From JAWWOL01 sp033851545 (GTDB lineage Bacteria > Actinomycetota > Actinomycetes > JAWWOL01): DNA of 64,000 nucleotides. The notes below the pieces were generated by a model. It worked only from the letters and a program-made list of their open reading frames with translations. It was not told the DNA's origin and made no database searches. This document shows positions 8,444-17,623 of the stretch, in pieces. The DNA is taken from NCBI GenBank assembly GCA_033851545.1, contig JAWWOO010000080.1:33144-97143 (forward strand). The letters are read 5' to 3'. A program made the translations under genes and the position numbers. Position 1 is the stretch's first letter. Each line of letters starts with the position of its first letter.

Positions 8444-9596
8444 TCTTGACGACCTGGCCGGTCGGCTGCATGGGAGCCGCCGGGGTGGCCGGGAAGATCG
8501 ACCAGTTTGAGACGTAGATGTTGCCGGAGTGGTCGGTGGCGAAGCCTTGCGGGAAGAACAACTGACCCGCGCCGAGCACCGTACGGGTTCCGTTGGGCGC
8601 GATCTTGATCACGTCACCGGCCGGGTTGCCGGTAGGCCCGGGGTTGAAGCCGTTCGCCTGGAACTCCACCACGTAGAAGTTGCCGCGGTTGTCGAAGCCA
8701 CAGCCGTCCACCACGTTGAAGCCGGTCTTCCACACCGACAGCTGGTGGCTCTTGATGTTGTAGCGGTAGATGTTCGAGCCGCCCATCGGGGCGCCGGGCG
8801 AGAGCTGGCCGATGAACAGGTTCTTGTGGTCAGGTCCGATGGCGACACAGGTCGGGACGGCGTCAGCAGCTGGCGGGTTGGGGAAGAACGCGAGCTCCCG
8901 TACGCCGCCGCGCCTGTCCACGGCGACGAGGGTGTTGGCACCGGCGTCGGCCACGTAGGTCGTGTTGCCCAGCTGGACCAGGGCGTTCGGGTTGGAGTCC
9001 GGGTACTGGTCGGGGACCAGATCCTGATGGATCGCCGTCCAGACGTAGTCCCAGTCGCCCACGTCCGCAAGGGTCTTGCTGTGACCGTTGCTGACCGTAA
9101 TCAGCTTGCCCAGCTCACCGCGGAGGGCGGCGCTGTCGCTCGGGGTGAGCGCATTCCGGTCAGGCAGCGAGTCGAGCACGCCCACGACCGACTCGCTGTA
9201 GACCGCCCGTACGCCATTAGTCGTGGCGGTGACGGCGGCGATCCCCAGGGACGCGAGGCCGCCCGGCACGTCGCTGAGGGAGATGAGGTTGCTGAGCACC
9301 GGCGTGACGACGCCGTGCTTGAGGATGCCGAGTGAGCCGGTCCGGCCAACGCAGAGCGGGCCGCCCGCGGGACCGATGGCTCCGGTGGGGCAGTCGGTGC
9401 CACCGTGGCCCGCCTGAGTGATGTAGAGATGGTCGTGCGCCCAGGTGATGCCCCGTGGGTTGTCGAGGCCGCTGGCGACGACCGTCACCGTGGGCATCGT
9501 GGCGTGGGCCACCTTGGCCTGCGCGGAGAACTGGGAACCGGTGACCAACAGCGAGCCCACGGCTGCTGCGGTCACAATGCGGGAGGTCGACCTCAT
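8433..9596 (-). CDS. Secreted ScyD/ScyE family protein
   Basis: A 387-residue exported protein. Residues 1-27 form a signal peptide ending in SAQA. The mature part has a beta-propeller-like pattern of repeated strand motifs (GLDNPRGITW, VGDWDYVW, TTYVADAGANTLVAVD, PQGFATDHSGNIYVSNW), the hallmark of the ScyD/ScyE family first named from the cyanobacterial scytonemin cluster. Actinobacterial members are widespread and uncharacterised. It is divergent from the acyl-CoA dehydrogenase gene, with about 140 bases between them. Confidence 0.88.
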   Translation of the reverse strand: MRSTSRIVTAAAVGSLLVTGSQFSAQAKVAHATMPTVTVVASGLDNPRGITWAHDHLYITQAGHGGTDCPTGAIGPAGGPLCVGRTGSLGILKHGVVTPVLSNLISLSDVPGGLASLGIAAVTATTNGVRAVYSESVVGVLDSLPDRNALTPSDSAALRGELGKLITVSNGHSKTLADVGDWDYVWTAIHQDLVPDQYPDSNPNALVQLGNTTYVADAGANTLVAVDRRGGVRELAFFPNPPAADAVPTCVAIGPDHKNLFIGQLSPGAPMGGSNIYRYNIKSHQLSVWKTGFNVVDGCGFDNRGNFYVVEFQANGFNPGPTGNPAGDVIKIAPNGTRTVLGAGQLFFPQGFATDHSGNIYVSNWSIFPATPAAPMQPTGQVVKITM

Positions 9597-9738
9597 CGGA
9601 TGCCTTTCGTCGTTGAAAGGGCCCGCAGCGCGACATACGGGCCGACGGCAGGTCAGGGTTACCAGAGTGCGTACATCTACACAACCCCCAACGGCGCTAG
9701 AGCGTCCCGCCTACGATGGCGGCGATGAGGAGGTCGGC

Positions 9739-10899
9739 ATGGCAGGTGATCCGACGTACGAGGTCTATCGGTTGCCCGAGGAGCACCGGATGCTGCGTGA
9801 GGTCGTACGCGACCTGGCGGAGACGGTGATCGGGCCGCGGGCCGCGCAGATCGACGAGAGTGGCGAGTTCCCACACGACGTCTACAAGGCCCTGGTGTCG
9901 GCCGAGCTTCATGCGCCGCACATCCCCGAGGCCTATGGCGGAGCCGGGGCGGATGCGTTGGCCGGCGCCATCGTGGTCGAGGAGATCGCCCGGGTGTGCG
10001 TCTCGTCCTCGTTGATCCCGGCGGTGAATAAGCTTGGTACGCAAGGGATCCTGCTCTCCGGCTCGGAGGAGCTGAAGCAGCGCTACCTCCCAGAGGTGGC
10101 CAGCGGCGCGGCGATGTTCTCCTACGCGCTGACGGAGCCCGAGGCCGGCAGCGACGCAGCCGCAATGACGACGCGGGCCGTACGCGACGGCGACGGCTGG
10201 GTCCTCAACGGGGTCAAACGGTGGATCACCAACGCCGGCGTCTCCACCTACTACACGGTGATGGCGTCGACCGATCCCTCAGCGAAGTCGCACGGGATCT
10301 CGGCGTTCGTGGTGCACGCGGACGACCCCGGATTCTCGTACGGGGCGCTCGAGCACAAGATGGGGATAAAGGGCTCGCCGACCCGCGAGCTGTACTTCGA
10401 CAATGTGCGGCTGCCTGCGGACCGCATCATCGGCGAGCCGGGTACGGGGTTCGGCACCGCGTTGAAGAGCCTCGACCACACCCGGTTGACCATCGGCGCG
10501 CAGGCTCTGGGGCTGGCCCAGGGGGCACTGGACTACTGCCTGACGTACGTGCAGCAGCGGAGGCAGTTCGGCAGGCCGATCGGCGACTTCCAGGGCATCC
10601 AGTTCATGCTCGCGGACATGGCGATGAAGATCGAGGCGGCCCGACAGCTGGTCTACTCAGCGGCTTCGAAGGCGCAACGCGGTGACGCCGACCTGACGAT
10701 GGTGTCGGCCGCGGCGAAGTGCTTCGCCTCCGACGTCGCGATGGAGGTCACCACCAACGGCGTGCAGATCCTCGGTGGCTACGGCTACAGCCGCGACTAT
10801 CCGCTCGAGCGGATGATGCGCGACGCCAAGATCACCCAGATCTACGAGGGCACGAACCAGATCCAGCGCCTGGTCATCGCCCGCCAGCTGCTCACGTAA
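9739..10899 (+). CDS. Acyl-CoA dehydrogenase
   Basis: A 386-residue FAD flavoprotein that introduces the alpha-beta double bond in acyl-CoA thioesters during beta-oxidation or branched amino-acid breakdown. The ATG at 9739 follows GAGGAGG. The FAD/substrate signature YALTEPEAGSDAA lies near residue 130, RQFGRPIGDFQGIQF near 275 marks the dimer interface, and the C-terminal QILGGYGYSRDYPLERMMRD precedes IYEGTNQIQ with the predicted catalytic Glu at about 370. That Glu position is the short/medium-chain type rather than the isovaleryl type. It has no pathway neighbours, so the chain-length preference is open. Confidence 0.95.
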   Translation: MAGDPTYEVYRLPEEHRMLREVVRDLAETVIGPRAAQIDESGEFPHDVYKALVSAELHAPHIPEAYGGAGADALAGAIVVEEIARVCVSSSLIPAVNKLGTQGILLSGSEELKQRYLPEVASGAAMFSYALTEPEAGSDAAAMTTRAVRDGDGWVLNGVKRWITNAGVSTYYTVMASTDPSAKSHGISAFVVHADDPGFSYGALEHKMGIKGSPTRELYFDNVRLPADRIIGEPGTGFGTALKSLDHTRLTIGAQALGLAQGALDYCLTYVQQRRQFGRPIGDFQGIQFMLADMAMKIEAARQLVYSAASKAQRGDADLTMVSAAAKCFASDVAMEVTTNGVQILGGYGYSRDYPLERMMRDAKITQIYEGTNQIQRLVIARQLLT

Positions 10900-10906
10900 G
10901 CCCCTG

Positions 10907-11437
10907 TCATGGCGACAGGGCCTCACAGAAGCCGCCGCCGAGGAACACGTCGTCGGCGGGCCCGTGAACGCTGATCAGCTGCCCGTCGGACGGCGCCACC
11001 ACGAGGCGTCCCACACTCTGGATGACTACGCCCGCCCCCGGCTGGTTCGACAGGTTCCGGATGCCGGTGATGCTCTGGGTGTCCGCCGCATAGTCCACGT
11101 GGACGTTGAGTCGGGTGCGGACCTCGACGCTGGCGCCGGTGGCGTCGTTCGTGTCGGTCTCGACAGCCTCGATGTGACCCTCTTGTCGGACCGGGTCTCC
11201 GTTGGCGTCAAACCACGTGGTGACGAATCCGTGGTCCTGGCCGGCGAAGCTCGCGGAGAAGCCGTCGCACTGGAAGCTGCCGGCGAACGGATCGCTGAAG
11301 CTGAACGATTCCCGGGTGAACGTGCCGGCGTGGGCGGCCGTGGTGGGGCCGATGCCCACCAGGATCACTGTGGCAGCGACGGCCGCGCCGGTTGCGGGAA
11401 CAAGTCGGATGCGCAGACCAGAGCTGGATACGGTCAT
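10907..11437 (-). CDS. Small secreted protein of unknown function
   Basis: A 176-residue protein starting at the ATG at 11437, preceded by AGGAG with 5-base spacing. Residues 1-37 form a signal peptide ending in TTAAHA. The mature part is beta-rich (TFTRESFSFSDPF, FQCDGFSASFAG, GRLVVAPSDGQLISV) and has two cysteines, one near the start (FQCDG) and one near the end (GGFCEAL), which could form a disulfide. I recognise no family with certainty; similar secreted proteins are common in actinobacteria. It is convergent with the acyl-CoA dehydrogenase gene, 7 bases away. Confidence 0.75.
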   Translation of the reverse strand: MTVSSSGLRIRLVPATGAAVAATVILVGIGPTTAAHAGTFTRESFSFSDPFAGSFQCDGFSASFAGQDHGFVTTWFDANGDPVRQEGHIEAVETDTNDATGASVEVRTRLNVHVDYAADTQSITGIRNLSNQPGAGVVIQSVGRLVVAPSDGQLISVHGPADDVFLGGGFCEALSP

Positions 11438-11510
11438 GCTCGCTCCTGACGAACGCGGTTCGGAGACCGCGGACGTCGCGGTGTGTGGCCCCGTCCTACT
11501 CCGGGCCCCC

Positions 11511-11545
11511 TGCAGGGTCAACGGTTGCAGGGTCAACGGTTGCAG
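11511..11545. repeat. 15-bp direct tandem repeat
   Basis: TGCAGGGTCAACGGT occurs at 11511-11525 and again immediately at 11526-11540, followed by a partial third copy (TGCAG, 11541-11545). It lies in the spacer between the diguanylate cyclase stop and the secreted protein start and may be a replication-slippage product. Confidence 0.85.
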
Positions 11546-11565
11546 TCGGATCGGCCGCCACGCTG

Positions 11566-13469
11566 CTATCGCCGGACGGCCGGTCCGTCCACGGAGCGTC
11601 GGTGGGGGAGCTCGACTGCTTGTTGCTGCTCGAACAGTTCGAAGCGGTTCTTGCCGCGGCCCTTGGCCACGTACATCGCCGCGTCCGCCTCGTGCAGCAC
11701 GTCGTCGGCGGTGAGCTCGGCCGTACGGCCACCGGCGCCGAGTACCGCGTACGTGATGCCGATGCTCGCCGTCACGGTGTGCGCGATGCCCTTGACGGTG
11801 ACGGGTGGACGCAGCGCGTCGATGACGCGCTCGGCCACCTGCAACGCCATGCCCGGCCCGCTGGTGCGCCGGGCCGTCTGGCCCCTGCGGCTTGGTCGGG
11901 ATCGGTTCCCTGCCAGGGCTCGACGACGATGACGAACTCGTCGCCGCCGACTCGGGCAACGGTGTCCTCCCGCCGCAGCACGTTGCGTAGCCTGTTCGCG
12001 GTCTCGAACAGCACGGCGTCCCCGGCCGAATGGCCACCCGTGTCGTTGACGTGCTTGAACCCGTCCAGGTCGCAGAACAGCACTGCGATCTCGCCGCCGC
12101 CTGCCGCCGACCGACGTAGGGCGGCGTCGAGGGTCTCGAGGAGCATCGTGCGGTTCGGCAGCCCGGTCAGTACGTCGTGGCGGGCCGCGTAGGTGAGCCG
12201 GTCCTCCGCGTCCACCAGGTCCGTGACGTCCCGCAGCACGGCGAGGACCTCGACCACGGCGCCGGAGTCGTCCCGGCGGAACGGCGTGACACTGTGGCTC
12301 AGCCATCGCCAGTGGCCCTCGACGTGGCGAGCCCGGTAGCGGGACTGAAGCGACTGGCCGTCGGCGAGGTCGCCCGCGGCGGTGTTCAGGTCCCGTACGC
12401 GCTGCCGGTCCGCCGAGTGGACGAGCTCGTCGAGGGCGCCCGGCCCGCGGGCCTGCAGGTCGGCCGCGGGGATGCCGAGGACCTGCTTGCCGGGGGATCC
12501 GTAGATGATCGCCCCGGTGGCCAGGTCGGTGACCTGGGTGTAGTCCGGTGTCGCGGTGAGCACCGCGTGAAAGAAGGCGTTCGCCTGTTGGGTCGCCCGC
12601 TCCGCCGCTGCCAGGTCGGTGATGTCCAGATGGGTGCCGCGGCCGTGCAGCGGCGCGCCCTCGGCGTCGAGGATGACCTCGACGCGGGCGTGGATGAGCC
12701 GCTCGGCGCCGTCATCGGCCCGACGGATCCGGTAGACGTAGCTGTGGCTGCCACCGGCGCGGCAGGCCTCCTCCCAGGACGCGATGGCATCCGCGCGGTC
12801 CTGGTCGAGGATGAGCGTGCTGGCCCGCTCACGGGTCATCGTGTCCGGCGTCAGCCCCCAGAGCTCACACAGCGGCGCGGAGAACGTCGAGGTCCCGGTG
12901 GTGAAGTCGTGCACGAAGCTGCCGAGCTGTCCCAGTCGCTGCGCCTCGGTGAGCCTGCGGCGCTCCTCGGCAAGGGCTCGGGACGCCGTGCGCTCGGCGG
13001 TGACGTCGGACAGGGCGGCGACAGCACCCAACAGCTCGTTCTCGGGACCTCGGATCTGGCTGCCTCGCACCACGACCTCCCGGTGGGGTGCGCCCACCGG
13101 GCCGACCAGCACGTCGTACGAGGGGACCGCGTCGCCGCGCAGCGTGCGCATCAGCGGGTACTCGTCGGCGGTCAACGGCACGCCCTCAGCGGTCAACACG
13201 TCGATGAGCGCGGGAAGGTGGTGCGGCAGCAGCCCCTCGAGACCCGACTCGAGCCCGAACATGGCGCGTTCCGCCCGGTTGCTCACGACGAACCGGCCTT
13301 CGGCGTCGCACGAGACGATCCCGACCTCGATGGTCTCGAGCAGCGCGTCGGTGAAGCTCTGCCGGCGGGCCAGCTCGGCGTGGGCTTCAGCCAGATCTCG
13401 GAGCGCCTGCTCGAGCGCCGCCTCGTTCCCGGCTCCCTTCGCCTGCCGACGGCGGTTCACCATGGGCAC
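11566..13469 (-). pseudogene. Diguanylate cyclase with three PAS domains, frameshifted in the GGDEF domain
   Basis: The N-terminal frame runs from 13469 to 11772 and holds a short coiled coil, three PAS domains (about residues 35-165, 175-290 and 295-420) and the first half of a GGDEF domain with FCDLDGFKHVND, the allosteric I-site RRED and an intact GGDEF active site. Just after VVEPWQGTDP the homology jumps to another frame, which continues with MALQVAERVIDALRPP, VTASIGIT and DAAMYVAKGRGKNRFELF and stops at 11566. The two frames join near 11855-11885, so a one- or two-base indel is present. The first frame alone keeps GGDEF but lacks the end of the catalytic fold. Either this is a recent inactivation of a c-di-GMP synthase or a sequence error; no EAL domain follows. 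Confidence 0.8.
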
Positions 13470-13645
13470 GCGAACAGGTGTTTCGGGGTGGGCGCGTCAC
13501 ACCGGCCGGCTGGCATGAAACGTCCTTTCCTGAGCACCGAATCTCACGGTACATCGGCCAGTCTGTCCCGGACCTGACCTTTGGCAGGCCGGTCGTCTTC
13601 CCGCTTGTGACCCCGGAATCGCAGGATCCGTCGCACACTGGTGCA

Positions 13646-14776
13646 ATGTCCCGGCACGCCCGCAGGCCCACGCGTCCGAACCTGGTCGCCCTCGGGGCGA
13701 CGCTGGGGTCGGTCGGCCTGCTGGTCACAGCGGCGCTGGTCGGCTCCCGGTCCGGGCATGACGGACCCAGGGCGTCTGCCACGCCCACCGTCACCTCTGT
13801 CTCCGCGTCCGCCGGCGGCTCGATGGCGCCAGCGCTGCCCGGACCGCCGGCCAAGATCGTCAACCCGTACGCGCTGCCGGCCGTCGCGGTCCAGCCGATG
13901 CCGTGCCCGCCACCGCCGCGGCCGCCACACAAGCCTCCGCCGCCGCACAAGCCGCTTAAGCCGGTGATCCCGCTGAGCAACATCCCCAAGCCGTGGCCCG
14001 TGCCGGCGCACACCCCCGCTCTCGCGGCGATCTCCGGCAAGGGGATGTGGCTGACCACCTGGCGGACCAGCCACGTCGACGTCCCGGCCGTGGTGGCCAA
14101 GGCGAAGGCCGCGGGCCTCACGTCGCTGTGGGTCCGCACCGGCGGGTCCAAGCAGGGCTACTACGGCGACCCGCTGCTGCACGCCCTGCTGCCGGCAGCA
14201 CACGCTGCGGGACTCAAGGTGATCGCCTGGGACTTCCCGGCCCTGTCCAACCCGGCGCGTGATGCGATCCGGGCCCGGGCGGCGCTGAAGTACACCGTCG
14301 ACGGGCAGAAGATCGACGGCTTCAGCCCGGACATCGAGACGATCAACGAGGGCACGTTCAACAACCCCAAGCGGGTCTCCTACTACTTGTCCTTGGTCCG
14401 CCGGGCTGCCCGCGGCCGCCCGGTGGTGGCGACGGTGATGCGGCCGACGACCTGGCAGCTGAAGACCTACCCGTATGCGGCCGAGGCCCCGTACATCGAT
14501 GCCTATGCGCCGATGGACTACTGGTCCTGCAACGAGCCGGGCGAGCTGGCGGCCGGGTCGATCCGGCTGCTGGCCAAGTTCGGCAAGCCGGTGACGGTGA
14601 TCGGCCAGTCCTACAACATGGCCGACGAGGGTGGCCGGCCTGGAGTGCCGTCGGCGGCCGAGACCTGGCGGTTCCTCGACAGCGCCAAGCGGGCCGGAGC
14701 GATCGGCGCCAGCCTGTGGACGTACGAGGAGTCCGGCCCGGCCCAATGGGATCCGTTGACCAGATTTGCCTGGTAG
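13646..14776 (+). CDS. Membrane-anchored TIM-barrel (glycoside hydrolase-like) protein
   Basis: A 376-residue protein with a basic N-terminus, one hydrophobic helix at about 13-32 (signal anchor), a Ser/Thr/Pro-rich wall-spanning linker including a proline-lysine-histidine stretch around residues 84-107, and a C-terminal domain from about 130 to the end. That domain starts GKGMWLTTWRTS and repeats strand-helix units (AAGLTSLWVRTGG, AAGLKVIAWDF, IDGFSPDIET, IDAYAPMDYW, AIGASLWTYEES), a pattern of beta/alpha barrel glycoside hydrolases with acidic residues at strand ends. The substrate is unknown; peptidoglycan or a surface glycan is plausible from its location. I chose the ATG at 13646 because it starts just before the anchor. 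Confidence 0.75.
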   Translation: MSRHARRPTRPNLVALGATLGSVGLLVTAALVGSRSGHDGPRASATPTVTSVSASAGGSMAPALPGPPAKIVNPYALPAVAVQPMPCPPPPRPPHKPPPPHKPLKPVIPLSNIPKPWPVPAHTPALAAISGKGMWLTTWRTSHVDVPAVVAKAKAAGLTSLWVRTGGSKQGYYGDPLLHALLPAAHAAGLKVIAWDFPALSNPARDAIRARAALKYTVDGQKIDGFSPDIETINEGTFNNPKRVSYYLSLVRRAARGRPVVATVMRPTTWQLKTYPYAAEAPYIDAYAPMDYWSCNEPGELAAGSIRLLAKFGKPVTVIGQSYNMADEGGRPGVPSAAETWRFLDSAKRAGAIGASLWTYEESGPAQWDPLTRFAW

Positions 14777-15060
14777 CAGGCGATGTGCACGGTACGGGGT
14801 TGCAACCGGAGCCGATGGGGCTATTGTTCGGGTATCGGTCACTCTGTCAGCCCGGCGGGGTGCGTTCGATCACCCTGGGGGGCTCCGTGGACGCAGCAGC
14901 GATCACTCGGCCGGCGACGATGCTCGCCGGCAACTCCTGGACCTAGTCCAGCCGACCTCCCTTCGCCCGGTCGCTGAGGCCCGCCGGGGCGTCCCGTTTG
15001 CGCGCCGACCCACGGGCTAGGGTCGTCAGCGGTAGGTACGGGACACGGCGGAGGTGCGCG
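14777..15060. other. Intergenic region before pgi
   Basis: This 284-base gap holds no gene I can support. TTGCAA at 14801 followed about 16 bases later by TATTGT resembles a sigma-70-type promoter but would give a leader of over 200 bases for pgi. A 43-codon frame at 14815-14946 (start ATG, end GNSWT) has only a badly spaced GGAG and no known family. Confidence 0.35.
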
Positions 15061-16674
15061 GTGCAGATCCAGCAGACCGACGAGTGGCGGGCGCTGAGCG
15101 ACCACTACGGCAAGGTGCGTGACGTACACCTGCGTGCGCTGTTCGAGCAGGACGCCAAGCGCGGCACCAACCTGACCGCCGATGCCGTCGACGTGCACCT
15201 CGACTACTCCAAGCACCGGATCACCGAAGAGACCCTGAGCCTGCTCGTGGCTCTCGCCCGGCGCGCGGGTGTACGCGAGCGGGCCGCCGCGATGTTCGCC
15301 GGCGAGCACATCAACAACACCGAGGACCGCGCCGTCCTGCACGTCGCCCTGCGCTTGCCGCGCGGCACCCGGCTCGTGGTCGACGGCGTCGATGTCGTGG
15401 CCGAGGTGCACGCGGTGCTCGACCGGATGGCCGGCTTCAGCGACAAGGTCCGCTCCGGCGAGTGGGTCGGCAGCACCGGCAAGCGCATCCGCAACGTCGT
15501 CAACATCGGCATCGGCGGCTCCGACCTCGGCCCCGCGATGGCGTACGAGGCCCTCAAGGCCTTCAGCGACCGCGGCCTCACGTTCCGGTTCGTCTCCAAC
15601 GTCGACGGCACCGACATCGCCGAGGCGACTCGTGATCTGGACGCCGCCGAGACCCTGTTCATCGTCGTGTCGAAGACGTTCACCACCCAGGAGACGCTGG
15701 CCAACGCCACCAGTGCCCGCGACTGGCTGGTCGGGCAGCTCGGAGCCGACGCCGACGTGGCCAAGCACTTCGTCGCCGTTTCCACCAACGCCGAAAAGGT
15801 CAGCGCGTTCGGCATCTCCACCGACAACATGTTCCCGATCTGGGACTGGGTGGGCGGCCGCTACTCCTACACCTCGGCCGTCGGCCTGTCGCTCATGGTG
15901 GCCATCGGGCCGGACGGGTTCCGCGAGATGCTCGACGGCTTCCACCAGATGGACGAGCACTTCCGCACCGCGCCGTACGAGGCCAACCTGCCGGTGCTGA
16001 TGGGGCTCATCGGCATCTGGTACGACGACTTCTTCGGCGCCGAGACCCTCGCAGTGCTCCCGTACAGCCAGTACCTCAACCGGTTCTCGGCCTACCTCCA
16101 GCAGCTGGACATGGAGAGCAACGGCAAGCGGGTCGACCGCGACGGCGTGCCCGTCCAGGTGCAGACCGGGCCGGTGGTCTGGGGGCAGCCGGGCACCAAT
16201 GGCCAGCACGCGTTCTACCAGCTCATCCACCAGGGGACCAAGCTGATCCCGGCCGACTTCATCGGCGTGGTCAAGGCTGAGCACCAGGTCGGCCAGCACC
16301 AGGATCTGCTGTTCTCGAACTTCCTCGCCCAGACCGAGGCACTGGCGTTCGGCAAGACACCCGAGGAGGTCTCCGCCGAGGGGGTCGCACCGCAGCTGGT
16401 CCCGGCCAAGACGTTCCCGGGCAACCACCCCACCACGTCCATCGTCATCGACCGGCTCACCCCCAGCACCCTGGGACAGCTCGTGGCGCTCTACGAGCAC
16501 AAGGTGTTCACCCAGGGTGCGATCTGGGGCATCAACAGCTTCGACCAGTGGGGCGTCGAGCTCGGCAAGGCACTGGCCAACCGGATCGTGCCCGAGCTGA
16601 CCTCCGACTCGCCGCTCGGTCACGACAGCTCGACCAACGCCCTGATCGAGCGCTACCGCCGGGGTCGCGCCTAG
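15061..16674 (+). CDS. pgi: Glucose-6-phosphate isomerase
   Basis: A 537-residue cytosolic enzyme interconverting glucose-6-phosphate and fructose-6-phosphate; it links glycolysis with NDP-sugar supply for the glycan genes nearby. The GTG at 15061 is preceded by GGAGG with 6-base spacing. The SIS sugar-phosphate motif VNIGIGGSDLGP is at about 147-158, TFTTQETLANA at about 206-216, and the catalytic residues are all present: Glu352 in MESNGK, His383 in GQHAF and Lys503 in FDQWGVELGK. Length matches the bacterial/eukaryotic long family. It is followed by the palindromic repeat region. Confidence 0.97.
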   Translation: MQIQQTDEWRALSDHYGKVRDVHLRALFEQDAKRGTNLTADAVDVHLDYSKHRITEETLSLLVALARRAGVRERAAAMFAGEHINNTEDRAVLHVALRLPRGTRLVVDGVDVVAEVHAVLDRMAGFSDKVRSGEWVGSTGKRIRNVVNIGIGGSDLGPAMAYEALKAFSDRGLTFRFVSNVDGTDIAEATRDLDAAETLFIVVSKTFTTQETLANATSARDWLVGQLGADADVAKHFVAVSTNAEKVSAFGISTDNMFPIWDWVGGRYSYTSAVGLSLMVAIGPDGFREMLDGFHQMDEHFRTAPYEANLPVLMGLIGIWYDDFFGAETLAVLPYSQYLNRFSAYLQQLDMESNGKRVDRDGVPVQVQTGPVVWGQPGTNGQHAFYQLIHQGTKLIPADFIGVVKAEHQVGQHQDLLFSNFLAQTEALAFGKTPEEVSAEGVAPQLVPAKTFPGNHPTTSIVIDRLTPSTLGQLVALYEHKVFTQGAIWGINSFDQWGVELGKALANRIVPELTSDSPLGHDSSTNALIERYRRGRA

Positions 16675-16702
16675 CTTGGCTGCCGATCCGGCCACCGCCC
16701 AG

Positions 16703-16855
16703 CGCGCGACGATAGCGTCGCTATCGGCGGCCAGACCCGGCGGAACCGACGACAGCGCCGCTATCGGCGGAGCCGGGCGACCGTGTCCCGCGCGACGATA
16801 GCGTCACTATCGGCGGCCAGACCCGGCGGAACCGACGACAGCGCCGCTATCGGCG
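16703..16855. repeat. Palindromic repeat array (two 67-bp units, 86-bp period)
   Basis: Units 16703-16769 and 16789-16855 match at 66 of 67 positions (difference at 16720/16806). Each unit holds two near-palindromes of the form CGATAGCG-N-CGCTATCG, at 16710-16726 and 16750-16766 in the first unit; the second of each pair has one mismatch (CGACAGCG). The array fills the junction between pgi and the convergent TIGR03089 gene. Related elements occur at 55635-55703, also between convergent genes. This could be a bidirectional terminator or a REP-like dispersed element. Confidence 0.85.
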
Positions 16856-16897
16856 ACAGGAACCGGCCGGGACGGCACTCACCTTGGTCAGCAGACC

Positions 16898-17623
16898 CTA
16901 GAGCAGCGAGCGGGTCACTTTCTCTGCTGCCACGCGCTTCTCGAGCACGGCATGGTCGAGGTTGCGGCAGAGCACGACCGACCCGTCGACCGACAGCGGC
17001 CCCAGCAGTCCTCGCACGACCGACTCGACGTCGGTGAAGTCGGAGGTCGTGACCACGCGCGCGCCGGGCTCGAGGCCGAGCGACTCTCCGGCGGCCACGA
17101 GGTCCGCGCCGGAGAGCGATCCCGTCTCGACCGCGAACGCCGGATCGCCTGGCAGCACAGGGTTGTACGGCGCGAAGCGGTCGCCGTACGAGGGAACCTC
17201 GAGGGCGTAGTCGAGCACCCCGGCGGGCAACCCCGCCGCCGGCCGGGCGAACGGCAGGAGCGACAACGCCACGATGTCGCGCGCGCCGGTCGACGTCCTC
17301 GCCGCCGAGACGGTGTCCGCAGCAGTGAACGCGATGTCCGCCGGCGCAACGGCCTCCAGCCCAGTGGCGGCGATGAGGCCTGTCGCCCAGCAGGCACTGA
17401 GGATCACCGCCGTCTGCCAGTGCGTCGGCAGCAGGACGGCCACCCGCTCACCGGGCTCTGCGGACAGGCCGTCCTGCAGCAGGTTCGCCGTCTTGGACAC
17501 CCAGTTGGCATAGGTGGCAACGGAAAGCTCGACCCGCTCGCCGGTCGCGTCGTCATAGAACGTGATCAGCGGCCGTGCGCCGTCCCTGGCCAGCGAACGC
17601 GCGAGCAGTCCCGCAGGGGTCAC
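16898..17623 (-). CDS. TIGR03089 family protein (AMP-binding-like)
   Basis: A 241-residue protein that resembles the N-terminal part of AMP-forming acyl-CoA synthetases (ATYANWVSKTANLLQDGL, EPGERVAVLLPTHWQTAVIL) but is far too short and lacks the C-terminal adenylation domain, as is normal for this actinobacterial family. Its biochemical role is unknown. The start overlaps the stop of the LCP gene by 4 bases; this neighbourhood is conserved in many actinobacteria and points to an envelope-related role. Confidence 0.9.
   Translation of the reverse strand: MTPAGLLARSLARDGARPLITFYDDATGERVELSVATYANWVSKTANLLQDGLSAEPGERVAVLLPTHWQTAVILSACWATGLIAATGLEAVAPADIAFTAADTVSAARTSTGARDIVALSLLPFARPAAGLPAGVLDYALEVPSYGDRFAPYNPVLPGDPAFAVETGSLSGADLVAAGESLGLEPGARVVTTSDFTDVESVVRGLLGPLSVDGSVVLCRNLDHAVLEKRVAAEKVTRSLL

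Noticed and set aside
14815..14946. 43-codon frame that could look like a peptide precursor
   Set aside because: Poorly spaced ribosome-binding site, no modifying enzymes nearby and no known leader motif.
14839..16695. Long open frame antisense to pgi
   Set aside because: Its sequence is low-complexity, charged and without domains; it is a by-product of high GC at third codon positions opposite a clear pgi gene.
16703..16855. CRISPR array
   Set aside because: Only two long units with 86-bp period, internal palindromes and no variable spacers or cas genes.
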